The translations under genes were made by a program, and so were the position numbers. A stretch of 64,000 nucleotides of DNA from Watersipora subatra (taxonomy: Eukaryota; Bryozoa; Gymnolaemata; Cheilostomatida; Watersiporidae). The notes beneath the pieces are model-generated. The model searched no databases and was not told the DNA's origin. It saw nothing but the letters and a program-made list of their open reading frames with translations. Location of the stretch: assembly GCF_963576615.1 (NCBI RefSeq), contig NC_088715.1, positions 58,439,802 through 58,503,801 of the forward strand, read 5' to 3'. Positions 12,401 through 22,431 of the stretch are shown piece after piece; position 1 is the first letter of the stretch; each line of letters starts with the position of its first letter.

Positions 12401-15400
12401 CAATAATAACAACACTGTGAAATGGTATGAGACCAATGGTATGAACACATGCCCAAGACAATCAGTGTTTACATCATAGATATAATAAATCCTATTTATA
12501 TATTTACTAGCTGTACCACCCGGCGTTGCCCATGTAATAGAAGAGTATTTGGACAGAAAATTGATTTGTATTTAATATATAACAACAGTTGCCATTCTAA
12601 CTTTCAAACTACATATCATGAGAAAAATAAAATCAACTGTAAAGGTTTTAAAACTTTGTCAAACAACTGTACCTTTCAAGCTAGTATTCTGGCATATTGC
12701 CAATGAGAAAAACCACTAAGCTAGTTAATAAGGTTAGGCTTCCAATGGCGGTAAGCCATGACTTTGAGTCTGCCTTGCTGTCCAGCTCAGGTGTTCTAAT
12801 AATAGCTATAGCCGGAAAACCTACAGACGGATCTACAGACGGACTTTGAGAAATATATATATATAGATTATATAGGGTTTATTATATCTATGGTTTACAT
12901 ACACGGTGGTAAAACATGTTCAGTTTAGTATTAGTGTTAATATGGGAAGTAATGGTGAAGAACCAAATAACCACTATAATGCCAAACAACCAATAAGAAG
13001 CGACCGATGTGGTCGCCATTCTTATTGGTTATCTGGCGCATGCTAGCTTATTCAGCAAAATACAATGGAACCGTACTCGATCTGCTCTGATAGCTTGTCA
13101 GAACTGATCAATCATTAGCAGATTGAATATGTTACAACTGCCGTCAGGCTAATTTTTGAAACAAATTTTTGTTGGTAAAATATAAAAACGTTTTTTTAAA
13201 TTTAACAGCTAATCAGGATTTCAAAAATAGACAGATATGCTTGAAGAAAACTGAACAGAAATAGCTTGTTGAAAGTGTGAGACGCAACGTGTGTAGATTA
13301 AAGCAATAGAGGTGGAACGAGACACGAGACGTCTCGAGTATCGACCTGTCTCGTATCGGTCTCGTCTCGACTTAACTATTGCCAAACTCGAGACAGGAAA
13401 TCGAACTAAAGCGCCTGCGCACGGTTGTTAAAACATGGCTTCTTACGGTAGCGACAACTCCATATATTGTAATGGATTGCGGGCGACTGCCTTTAAAGTT
13501 ATACCCGGTCCGTTACTACCTGTTGCTATTGATTATGTTGGCCACTGAGTCTAATCATGTAGTCCGAACAACGACCCTGTTATATTTTAGTTCGGTTCTG
13601 TGTCCTTAAAACAGATACCGGGTCGTATCTAATTACTCTTCGGATAATCCAATTTAATAAATAAGACTTTTGCGGGTAAAATGTCTGTATTTTATCGTAT
13701 CGTGTCTAAACACCAACTGCCCTTCATAAAATTCAGGCCTCTTTTACGTATATACTACCAATCGCGGGTAAAACTTGCCCGGACACGGAGAAACGAACGA
13801 AAGGCCGTGTCGACCATAGTCCGTGTTCGGTTAACAATGACGTTTTGTTAGCTCAATATGAGAATATACATGTGCATGTATACAGTAATTAATATAATTT
13901 CATGAGTACAATTTAAATATAATTTACATACTATAGTTAATACACAAACAACACTTAACATTAATGAAACGATAAGAATGAAAGTATTATCGTGTGTTCT
14001 TTTAGTTGCGGTATTTCTTTGTAGAGCGACGGCTATCGGTTTCATTACATTAAAAAGTAAGAACTATTCAATAGATGGTAAAAATATACATGTACAAAGC
14101 AATATGTTTATAATAATTATGATCAATCAAGCTCAAAATTCTTAGAATATATAACTTCGGTATTTTAGAGCTGTTTGTGTCACTCTTGTTTACAAAAACT
14201 ACATGCATATCACTATTAAAATGTTGTATTTAAATCGTTTACACCAGGCGAAAATTCAATTTAAAAATAGTTTTATTAATTTTATATATACCAAGTAGCT
14301 AGTACTTGTGTAGTGAAATCATCACCAAATGCTCATTATTTTACTGTCTCGTGTCTCGAATTTTTACAAGACAGTGTCTCGAGTCTCGTCTCGAACTTAA
14401 AAAACCTGTCTCGTTCCACCTCTATAAAGCAATGCCAGAGTCTAGTCTAAGTTCTGCAACACATGATGCAAAGCGGATGTAAAAAATCGACTAAAATGGA
14501 AACGAACTGAAAGGAAAAAACGGAACAATAAGTATGACTATGGACTCATGTAAAACTCAGGAAAATGACTTGACAACTGAAAGTAAGCTAATCATTTAAG
14601 AACTCACAATAAAGGATTTGTCCTGGCGACTATGAGCAGGTTGTTGTTTAAAGATTCAGCGTTGTTCGTCTTGACAGTTTGAAAAAGTTATTTCTTCATA
14701 AACATGATATTTTGCCATTTGAAATAGAAGGTTCATGGGGATAAACTTGAAACCATAATAATAGCTGCATGTCATAATTAGCATCATCTGATTAAAGTGT
14801 TAGGTTGCAGCAACCTTTACTTTCTGTAGCTTGCTTTAATTTGGAGAGAGTACCTTAATTTAATTTGCAGCATTCTGTAGGTACATCAAGAGGTGATAGT
14901 TACAAAAATGGTGGTATACCCAGGTGACAGATATTGTCTGTTATTAAACTGTTATCATCAATAATCCTTCGTTTATTCATGACGTCATTCTATCGTTGTC
15001 GGCCATCTTTGTAGATAAATTTTATCGTCAAAAATAAGAAGCTTTTGCAATGAATTTTTGAAAACAATGCTTTTGTTTGCAATTTTTTATTGTAGTATCA
15101 AAACAACACCAAAAAATACTATTAACCCTTTTGCAGGCAGAGTGACATTATTGTCGTTTTGCGAAACTGACGACAATGGGCAGAGCGATTATTTTGTCAC
15201 CACACCAACGTTTTTTAAAAATCGATTTTTGTATGGCTTATTGCCTTTTTCAGTTAAATTCTTTACTAATAGTAAACTACAATATATTGGTCTTTGTTAG
15301 AAACTAAAAAATAAACCGTTTTGAGAAAAAAGATTGTTTTTGCAATATTAAACTAACGAAAAATCCGAAATAAAAACGTCTTTAAATAAAATTGGGAATT

Positions 15401-18400
15401 TTGTTTGTAGCTTGTTTCTGCTTTCTGAATGTCTTCCCAGAGTGCAACAACTTTCTTTTAGTGCCATGGCACCCTCCAAATGGAATTACCCACGTCTCTC
15501 TAATGCTGCAAGAAGTAATAGTGTTAGTGCTAGCAGTAATAGGATGATATCAGCTGATTGTGACAACTTTTTAGAGTTAACAGCCAGAACTAATAGTGAC
15601 AGTGAATCTGGTTCAGATAGTGACTGGAGTGATTTTGCATTGGAATCTGAGAGTGAAGGTGATGAAGAAGCTAGCAACAGTTCTCATGCTCATGGAGGTG
15701 GCAGTGATGCTAGTGCCTGGACTACTATCAGAAATTTATATACTAATCAGGCCTCTGCAAGGGCAAATTCTTCCAAAAGTACCATAGCTAGAGAAACAGT
15801 TATGTGAAGGATTGACTTGAAACACGTTTATTTGTATTTACCTGTAGCATAAACACATAATAAACGTTTACAATATCATAAATAGGAGTGAAACAGGGAT
15901 TTTTTTAAATCGATTTTTGAAAAATTAATTTGCCCAGGGGGTCTCAAATAGGCCAAAAAAACTTGCCTGCGAAAGGGTTAAATAAGAGAATGACGATTGT
16001 TTTCTACAAATATGGCGGCTTTTTCGTGAACGAGCGCGTGTGCAAACGGATTGATGACTTAAAAAAACGATGGATAACAGTTGAATAACTGGGACAATAT
16101 TTGCCACATGGGTATACAGCCATCTCTGCAACTAACACCCCCTGATGTTCCTACAGAATGCTGCAATGAGTGCACCATGTGTGACCACACCACTCTAGTA
16201 TACCGCGTTTATAGTTCTGTTCTGCCTTTCAAACAAATAAAAAAATAGCCCTTTCATATCTAGAAACATATTTCATAATTTGGAGTACTATCTTTAGTCA
16301 AAGATGTTTTGTAACTTGAAAATTTCGTATGTAGAGTCTTTCGTAAGCGGAGATTCTACGGTATTTATATCAGTATATAATGTACACCAACACGCCGTAT
16401 ACCTAGCGGTGATACCAATGGAAGCATTCACTAAAAACATCGGTGCCAGACAAAAGTTGGTAGGCTATAGTCTAACCTTTAGATAATAACACGAAACTAT
16501 AGTCAGAGGTATGAGTTAAAGTAAGTTTGACTACAAGATGAAAGATAATAACTGAGAAGTCTGTAGGCACCCACAAGACATGAATAAACACGAGATATAG
16601 TTTCATACCGGCTTCTCCTTAAATTGGACAATCACTTTCAGACCACTTTCTGCCTTCCGTCGAATATTGTTGACCTTCACCTGACAATATGAAAGCATGA
16701 ACTTATTAAAACTTTCACCACTCGGCTAGGTACCAGATATCCCTTTCCTTATCTATAGCATGATACTACAATACAGACACCAATTGCTACACAGCCAATA
16801 GCATCACCTTAAATTCTCACTTGTAGCCACTAAAACTATCCTCTCGACATGTATTAGCAGTGCATACGCATGGGATGAGAATAAATACTAGTTACACCTC
16901 TTTTCAGCAGGATATGAAAATTGCACTGCTCTCTCATATGTCCAACAACCAAATTGCAAAAATATAAACATAAAATATTAATAGAAAAAATATATAATAG
17001 ACTAGTTTAAGGAGGCTTTCGCATTCCGTATGCATACAACAAAATAATTTGAAAAAACTATCAACGATGCCATTCAGATGCTGTGTCATCGTTTACAGAA
17101 ATAAACAAGTTCATGTATTCATGAATACTTGAATAGCCTTGAAAAGGTGAAGTGAGCAACTGTTGTGGCGGCTCGCTACTTGAATTGTATCAGCTGACAG
17201 AAAATCCCAGATCAATGTAATTCATTATCACTGCCCCAGCTCATTGCATTTGAGTTTCAAACATAAATGCAGTTTAATCAGATTTTCCCACTCGTGCCAT
17301 TTTCTATTCCACTTCGTTATGTGTTTATATTGTCCATTTCATTGTATGCGGTTTCAGTCTACCTGTAAACGTTCATTAATCCAGCCATATACTTTAATAC
17401 TATCATGAATAATTGCTTTAAAATATTACTTATCTCGAAACCAAAGAATTGCACTATAGACTTTTCAATAGCCACAAAAATTCTAAGTATCGAACACTTC
17501 TGTAATTAGTCGCTTGGAAAGCTCACACAATCCACTAGCGCTAAATATACGTACACAAGGAGTGTTCAGATAGCATGTACACCTTCATAATATAAACGCT
17601 GTGCTATGAGTAGAACACAATTTATTTCCTCCGGTAAAAAGACCTGTGGTACGCGCATGAATCAGAAAGCACCCTAAATTATATTTGTGCAATTTGTGCT
17701 GGGCTTTTAAATCATAAAATTAATGTTCTATTTTAGACTGTTCAGGCTCCAATTACAGCGTAGAAAGTACCATAATTGCAATAATATAATGATATATATT
17801 GCAATAATAATATAATACAATAATTGCAAGGTAATGATAGAACTATACATCAACATTGGCATATGCCAGAACATCACCATGCTTGAAGCTCCAAACAAAA
17901 TTTTTTATGAAAATGATTCATCGCATAGAAACTTATCTAATTACCTCTTAAAATAATAAAATGCTGCTAAGGATGATTTTAATGTCAACTATTCCTAAAT
18001 TATGTTGAAAAATGACAACTTGGAACAGGTACTTGACTGAAAATACTATACACTATTAGCATAGCCTTTGGGAAAACTTTCATGTAGAACTCCTAAAGTT
18101 CACCAACCTGCAAGTGAGCTTGTTCAATGGACGTGGCTATTGAAAAGGTTGTTTCTGCTTTTTTCTTTAATACAATTCTGGCAATCATCTCCCCATTTTC
18201 ATTTTCTTTTTTGGTCGGTTGTATTGTTCTAAGAACATACATATGTAAATCTGTTTACGGCATAAGAAAAAGAGGACAAGCAAAGCATGGACACTTGCAC
18301 AAGATTTTTGCATAGACTGGCTTTTTCGCCTAGACTGGCTTTTTGCAAAAACTTGATTTTTTCATTAAGTCTGGTAGCTTGAAATCAAATTATAGTGGTA

Positions 18401-20593
18401 TGTATCTCAGGGTACTTAAAAGTGAATGGCATAATCCTACAGTTGAACATTCTAAGGTGCAGTAGAATTTATACAAAGTCTGCATGCTATAGAATCAGAA
18501 AAGGCTGGTGAGATTGGAGGCTGATAAGACGTACTTGCCATCATAGTTGTCATGTACGTAGTCCATGGCTTCTTTGTAAGGTAAACTCTTTAAATAGTTG
18601 TTTTGCTCATCGTGAAGTGCGACCATTTGAGCCGACCTGTCTATCCTAGTACAAAGGTAAAACATTGCCAAAAATCAATTGCTGCTGTTCAATCTTTAAC
18701 ATTATTTTTACATCATTAATGAAAATCGTAAAACGAAATACTGTAGAAGAATTCTATTTTAGCCTCCTTTTTGCAGAGTTTCCAATATTTGGACATTGTA
18801 GGCATGTTTAGTAACAACCTATGAACCTAAAAACACAAAGGGTTTTTACTACAAAAAGAATCCCATTATGTTTAATTTGACAACTTGGTGAACCGGTTGG
18901 ATTTTGGATTCTGGTTGGCAACTAGCTTACTAGATAGAGCCTTTCAAACCAATAGTCTAGAGAAAGAAAACATTCTTTTTAATAACATATTTTTGCCAAT
19001 TTCAGCTACGAAAAATAATGTATGAAAATTAATTAGTTGATCTAGCTAGATTAATGACCTAATTTATATGTAGGTAGTAGTGGTTATATCACTTTAACAT
19101 GACAATGAGTAGTTATGGTCATAGAAAGCGCATCTAGCTATTACTATTAGAAACTTGCTATATAACAACTAATTATTGGCTTGAGTAATTAGGATATGCC
19201 TGACATTACTGTTTTAACGCCAATAATTGTGCTTAGTACACATGTGCAAGCTGTACATGTCGCTGAGGTTCTACCTGTACTTTTATTAGCATTTTAATCT
19301 TAAGCAAGAGAAGTGTTTTTTATTAACTTCCAAAAAATCAACAACCTAAAAAAGAGAGAAACACAAGCATGTTTTGTCATACTAACAACTTAGATTAAAC
19401 CTGATTGATGACGCTTGAGGTGTCTTTTATAAAACCATTATAACTAGTATTGGAAAGACCAGTTGCTTAAGTGTATAGTTAAAGTTTTTTGACAACAGCT
19501 AATTCAGACGTTATATTCAGTTTACAAGAAAAATTAAATCCTATTGCAAGAGGCTTAACATTGAGTGTGATCAACAAACAAGCAACAAACTGGTTGAAAC
19601 CTCAAAAAGGTCACTGGCGTTGGAAAGAATGTCTGAGCTAAATGTCGCCGTGTTACACAAAATTTTCATATATTAGGTGACAGGAGTCGGTTAATAGAAT
19701 TGAACTTGAGTTGAAAAGGGAATACAGTGACAAAACTTTTCAAGAGCGGAATAGAGTAAGTTAATAAGTTACTAAATATGTCAACAGTAAATCACTTCCT
19801 TAATTAAGAGAATGACTTGCACTGTACTAACATGATAACAAGTCACAAAACAAGCTTTTCCAACAGTTCTAGATGATCAGTGTTCTTGGAACAGCATGGC
19901 TATAAAATTACAGATGTTCAAACAGTTTTTAGAAAAATTACAGAAGTGGATGATGAAACATTAAAAATATTGCTGCCGTGTCTAAACAATTAACACTTGG
20001 ATAAAGTCTACCATATATATTGCCATTTACATTTCGCTACACCTTTTAAGTTTTATTAAAGTTCAAAAACGTTCATTGACCGATGTAACTGCAAGCTAAC
20101 AAAAGGTGATTTAACATTCTTACTAAAAGCCCGACCACGTGGAAACCGAAGCGACTCTTTTGCTGCTGGAAGCCTTGGTTGAATATAATAGCTGTTGTTG
20201 TCAAAGAATAAAAGCTTGCATGTGACTGGCTTCAATCATGCTCAGTTTTGCTCCCGTTTTCCATTGTCATCTATGATTTGTCAAGCTTACAATTTGGGTA
20301 AAATATTAAATGTTATAATTGGAATCATGCAATGTTAACACAAGAAATAACTGTAATGATGTTTGATTTACACTTATGTGGCCGCTTGTCACAAACTTCA
20401 GTTGCTTCAGCCAAAATTTATGCACTTCATAAATATAGTTTGGGCTGCGGAGTGGCTGCATATTTTTAGTCATGCATAGAAAGAAATCTAATAACAAACC
20501 GGAGCCTGGAAGACTGTTGCTTTCTTTGTGATAAATAGAGCAAAGATGTTGTGTTATAGAATCGAGTAGTGACATGCCCACACGCAGTTCTTT
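6323..20593 (-). CDS. Unidentified multi-exon gene (partial model)
   Basis: On the minus strand, short high-complexity coding segments are bounded by AG acceptors and GT donors. In order of transcription they are 20593-20372, 20191-20124, 18645-18535, 16680-16609, 14669-14608, 12269-12204, 11254-11153, 9971-9891, 8081-8028, 7660-7513 and 6450-6323. The last six join without a phase conflict (0,0,0,0,1) and give 193 codons. They are basic and arginine-rich in the middle (RRRRTRTSHRSR, KSRARRLEEERKNN) and serine/aspartate-rich at the end (SLSDSDDTGLERTLSR). Among the first five the phases do not all agree, so exons are missing or misplaced. The peptide of 20593-20372 is helical and leucine-rich, like an alpha-solenoid segment. 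I do not recognise the family. No start, stop or poly(A) site was found, so both ends are open. The introns are rich in DNA transposons. Confidence 0.55.
7513..7660 (-). CDS. Exon of minus-strand gene (phase 0 in, 1 out)
   Basis: This 148-nt segment lies between the acceptor tagttgcgtag and the donor gtatga. Its 49 codons begin RPQMITRRRRTRTSHRSR and continue through VLHAVMKSRARRLEEERK to WTDLDQLML. The basic run could be a nuclear localisation or lipid-binding patch (inference). It is the most protein-like exon of the set. Confidence 0.65.
8028..8081 (-). CDS. Exon of minus-strand gene (phase 0)
   Basis: The strong acceptor ttcttttcttcag is followed by 18 codons, ELHAFWQVNGKIDLVSSE, and the donor gtgttt. 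A better donor (gtgaat) after the seventh codon would leave a 21-nt micro-exon. I prefer the longer form because its extra residues read well, and both keep phase 0. Confidence 0.5.
9891..9971 (-). CDS. Exon of minus-strand gene (phase 0)
   Basis: The acceptor atcctgtag precedes 27 codons (NGAPSKTVANRMQVLLDKAE, then LLTEHRL) that end at the donor gtaaat. Without splicing the frame continues 17 codons to a TAA at 9837-9839. Intron retention could therefore give an alternative C-terminus. Confidence 0.55.
11153..11254 (-). CDS. Exon of minus-strand gene (phase 0)
   Basis: This 102-nt segment lies between the acceptor aaaaactcag and the canonical donor gtaaga. Its 34 codons include LFVHTTRRRLFLIRLGNCYL and KEKTRPHKVETL. 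The peptide alternates hydrophobic and basic residues. It joins in phase to both neighbours. Confidence 0.55.
11532..12014. mobile_element. 483-bp MITE with CACT.. terminal inverted repeats
   Basis: The left end CACTGCGTTTCCATGACCCG and the right end (complement CACTATGTTTCCATGACTCG) are inverted. Both are followed inward by a gcataattcg-like stretch, and internal gcgagtcatgga copies repeat the motif. CACTGCGTTTCC ends are typical of ISL2EU/IS4EU-type elements (family knowledge). An AT on either side could be the short target duplication. No transposase is present. Confidence 0.6.
12204..12269 (-). CDS. Exon of minus-strand gene (phase 0)
   Basis: The acceptor agcctcagtag precedes 22 codons (TYHSKALPGVTVINVKKK, then TILH) and the donor gtgtaa. 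The peptide could form two short beta strands (inference). Confidence 0.45.
12509..12880 (+). repeat. Interspersed repeat with ACCCGGCGTTGCCC motif
   Basis: The sequence starts tagctgtaccacccggcgtt, passes tatttggacagaaaattgat, and ends in a tgagaaatatatatatatag tail. A second copy in reverse orientation lies at 28475-28540 (cgggcaacaccgggtagtac). No open frame of note is present, so it is probably a truncated retroelement 3' end or a MITE. Confidence 0.5.
12988..13030. repeat. Near-perfect 18-bp-stem hairpin
   Basis: The arm aaccaataagaagcgacc is followed by gatgt. Its complement follows, interrupted only by a two-base bulge (ca). Confidence 0.6.
13307..14424. mobile_element. Non-autonomous hAT-type element, 1118 bp
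   Basis: The terminal inverted repeats TAGAGGTGGAACGAGACA are flanked by the identical octamer TAAAGCAA at 13299-13306 and 14425-14432. An 8-bp target duplication and TAGnGGTGG ends are hallmarks of hAT elements. The subterminal regions are rich in GAGAC/GTCTC words. No transposase frame is seen inside, so the element needs a partner in trans. It lies in an intron of the minus-strand gene. Confidence 0.85.
14608..14669 (-). CDS. Possible exon of minus-strand gene
   Basis: This 62-nt segment with donor gtgagt encodes TNNAESLNNNLLIVARTNPL. Its acceptor (gtcaag) is weak. Its exit phase (2) does not match the entry phase of 12269-12204, so either an exon lies between them or this call is wrong. 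Confidence 0.3.
15126..15977 (+). mobile_element. piggyBac-type non-autonomous element
   Basis: The ends CCCTTTTGCAGGCA and (complement) CCCTTTCGCAGGCA are flanked by TTAA on both sides (15122-15125 and 15978-15981). TTAA targets and CCC(T/A) ends are diagnostic of piggyBac (family knowledge). At 852 bp it is far too short for a complete transposase gene. Confidence 0.75.
15466..15807 (+). CDS. Acidic N-terminal remnant, piggyBac element ORF
   Basis: I chose the ATG at 15466 (MAPSKWNYPRLSNAA) because it lies inside the element and begins a compositionally coherent frame of 113 codons. An open extension upstream starts at 15412. The peptide is serine-rich and strongly acidic (SDSESGSDSDWSDFALESES), like the unstructured acidic N-terminus of piggyBac-family transposases. 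The DDE catalytic domain and the C-terminal zinc finger are absent. The gene therefore looks like an internal deletion that kept both element ends and the N-terminus. It could still be expressed as a small acidic protein, but I see no direct sign of host use. Confidence 0.5.
   Translation: MAPSKWNYPRLSNAARSNSVSASSNRMISADCDNFLELTARTNSDSESGSDSDWSDFALESESEGDEEASNSSHAHGGGSDASAWTTIRNLYTNQASARANSSKSTIARETVM
16609..16680 (-). CDS. Exon of minus-strand gene (phase 0)
   Basis: The acceptor catattgtcag and the donor gtatga bound 24 codons, VKVNNIRRKAESGLKVIVQF followed by KEKP. Both ends are in phase 0. Confidence 0.5.
18535..18645 (-). CDS. Exon of minus-strand gene (phase 2 in and out)
   Basis: The acceptor cctttgtactag and the donor gtacgt bound a 111-nt symmetric segment. 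It encodes DRSAQMVALHDEQNNYLKSL followed by PYKEAMDYVHDNYDG. The other two frames hit stops early, which fixes the reading frame. Confidence 0.55.
20124..20191 (-). CDS. Possible exon of minus-strand gene, frame unresolved
   Basis: This 68-nt segment lies between an acaacaacag acceptor and a gtaaga donor. Two readings look protein-like: YYIQPRLPAAKESLRFPRGR and TIIFNQGFQQQKSRFGFHVV. Neither gives a clean phase with both neighbours, so the frame is undecided. Confidence 0.35.
20372..20593 (-). CDS. Exon of minus-strand gene (phase 0)
   Basis: This is the largest segment, 222 nt and 74 codons, after a pyrimidine-rich acceptor ending gtgttag and before the donor gtaaat. The peptide MSLLDSITQHLCSIYHKESN then SGLLLDFFLCMTKNMQPLRS then YEVHKFWLKQLKFV is leucine-rich and looks alpha-helical, as in HEAT-like solenoids (inference only). 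Confidence 0.55.
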
Positions 20594-21115
20594 CTAACAC
20601 TAAAATAAAACATATCATTTAATAGAAACACTGCAGCATCCTTGTGACATAGACTTAATGACAAAACAAAATACTATTAATTTTTACTGGTTCTTCAGCA
20701 TCATTAACACGGAAGCATGAATATGGATAAAACCAAATACCCAAATAATTTTGATGATATAGAGACCTACTCCAATTGAAACTTAAAAACCTTATTGTTT
20801 TCAATAATCTAGCCTTGAAATCTTCACCAATAGATCTATGGTTTATCATACAACTAACATACCAACTAAGATCTTTCTAATAGTAAGTTTCTGAGACAGT
20901 CTAACAAGTTAATACAGTTAGCAGATGACCGGAGAATGAGATTGATTGCCAAAAAGCGTGAGTCCATACTATCGGTGTTTTAGCTTGTATATTTGCCAAG
21001 TCAATATGCTTTGGATTGCCCATGTTTTGTGAGAGGCATTTAAAATTGTAAGCATAAAAATCCAAATTTCATGTGTAAGGGCATCTTACTTTCTTAGCTT
21101 TAAATTTATTTTTAG

Positions 21116-21319
21116 AATATTAATCTATAAAATAGATCCACTTTTTGAAAAAGGAACATCGTCAGATTGTAGCCAAAATGGAAAAGTCTGTGGGGGAGCA
21201 TACATTTCAACTGAATACTCCCGAATTGATGAGGTGACAAATATCATGAACTTGTTAACACTTATAGATAGAAGAAATGTTACGTCTTTGAGGCTTCAAC
21301 CAAATATTTTAGCAAAAGA
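21116..21319 (+). CDS. Candidate orphan exon, plus strand
   Basis: After a pyrimidine-rich acceptor (aaatttatttttag) an open segment of 67 codons runs to the donor gtaagc, in phase 2 at both ends. It includes DPLFEKGTSSDCSQNGKVCG and GAYISTEYSRIDEVTN. No neighbouring exon on this strand was found, so it may be a chance frame or a pseudogene piece. Confidence 0.3.
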
Positions 21320-22275
21320 GTAAGCTGTAATTTCAGAGGACTTGTACTTTACCCTAACCACTCATTATTATATAACAATAGCTAACGAGCAACAGTTGAT
21401 GATTTACATTGTATTACCAAATAACGTTTTATCTAGATGTTCTGTGCATAACATTCCCTAATAGATTTTTATGTTCTGGTTCTTAACATAGTCGTTGTGT
21501 TTTTGTTGGGATAATGACACATGCAAACCAGTTATTAACAATTAACCAGTTAATTTCAACACAATTGCGCCATTAATTATGCCTTTAGTTTTTGCTGTGT
21601 ACAAACATTTGCGCAGATGTTAAAAATTATTACGACAAGATAAAAGTAGTGTTGTTGTGGGCTTTTACAGCTAGTTACCACTAGTATGATGATTATGATG
21701 TGCATAATAAGAAAGAACAGATGAAATTTTACCAGCATATAAGTCAATAGTCTGCAGAGCCACTGTTGATATGCATTTGCTTGCTGGCACATGCACTGAT
21801 TCAAATGAAATCACAGACCACCGTGCAAAAATTATAATAGATTGAGTTGATGTCGGTTCAGCATGCATGTAAACTTGTAGCCTGCGATAATTGTTAGCAA
21901 ACATCAAAGCAATGTTTTTTCTATAAATAGAGTGCCAAATCTACCAGTATTGACTCACGTAAAAAGTACATATATCTACTAAATTATGGTTGTAAAGGCT
22001 TGTGTATAGGTAGTTGAAAAATTTGAAATCAGCAAAGCATTTATGTACCAAAATGCAAACTGCAAACAATAAAATTAAATTCAAGTTCATTTTTAACACA
22101 TGTCTAAAATTATATAGTTATTACTATATAATAGGAAACCGGTTGGTTTCCGGTTTTGAATGAGCTAGGCGCAAAAAAATTCCTCTCTTCAAATCTTGAT
22201 GAATTTTCTATATACCTTTCTTCTTTCTTTCTTTTATATTTGTACATTTCTAATTTCTATACACTAACATAACAC
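21320..22275. other. Non-genic stretch before the LINE
   Basis: AT-rich sequence with no supported feature apart from a short palindrome, aaaccggttggtttccggtt, near 22136-22155. Confidence 0.5.
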
Positions 22276-22367
22276 AACAGCAGGTATTTAAGCAGCTCGG
22301 CCGCCTCAGGCGCTGCTGTGGCTAGTTCGTTCGGTTGGAGTGCTTGCATTGTTTTGTTTTGTGTCTT

Positions 22368-22392
22368 TTTTTTTTTTTTTTTTTTTTTTTTT
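22368..22392 (+). repeat. T-run in LINE leader
   Basis: An uninterrupted run of about 25 T in the 5' leader of the LINE, about 40 bp before the ORF1 start codon. Its length is prone to sequencing and replication slippage. Confidence 0.8.
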
Positions 22393-22431
22393 GGTTAATT
22401 GAGTGGGTACTGGCCAGTACATTCTTTTGTA

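Larger units (their letters stand above)
14868..16165. repeat. Fold-back repeat enclosing a piggyBac-type remnant
   Basis: The arms 14868-15030 and about 15985-16165 are imperfect reverse complements. Both start ttgcagcattctgtagg and share aactgttatc and (g/c)gccat(c/a)tttgtaga phrases. The TTAA-flanked element at 15126-15977 sits in the loop. Confidence 0.6.

Noticed and set aside
20655..20849. Hydrophobic minus-strand frame (GLYIIKIIWVFGFIHIHAS)
   Set aside because: It ends at a gtaaaa donor but has a weak acceptor and the wrong phase for the next segment. It is probably chance in AT-rich DNA.
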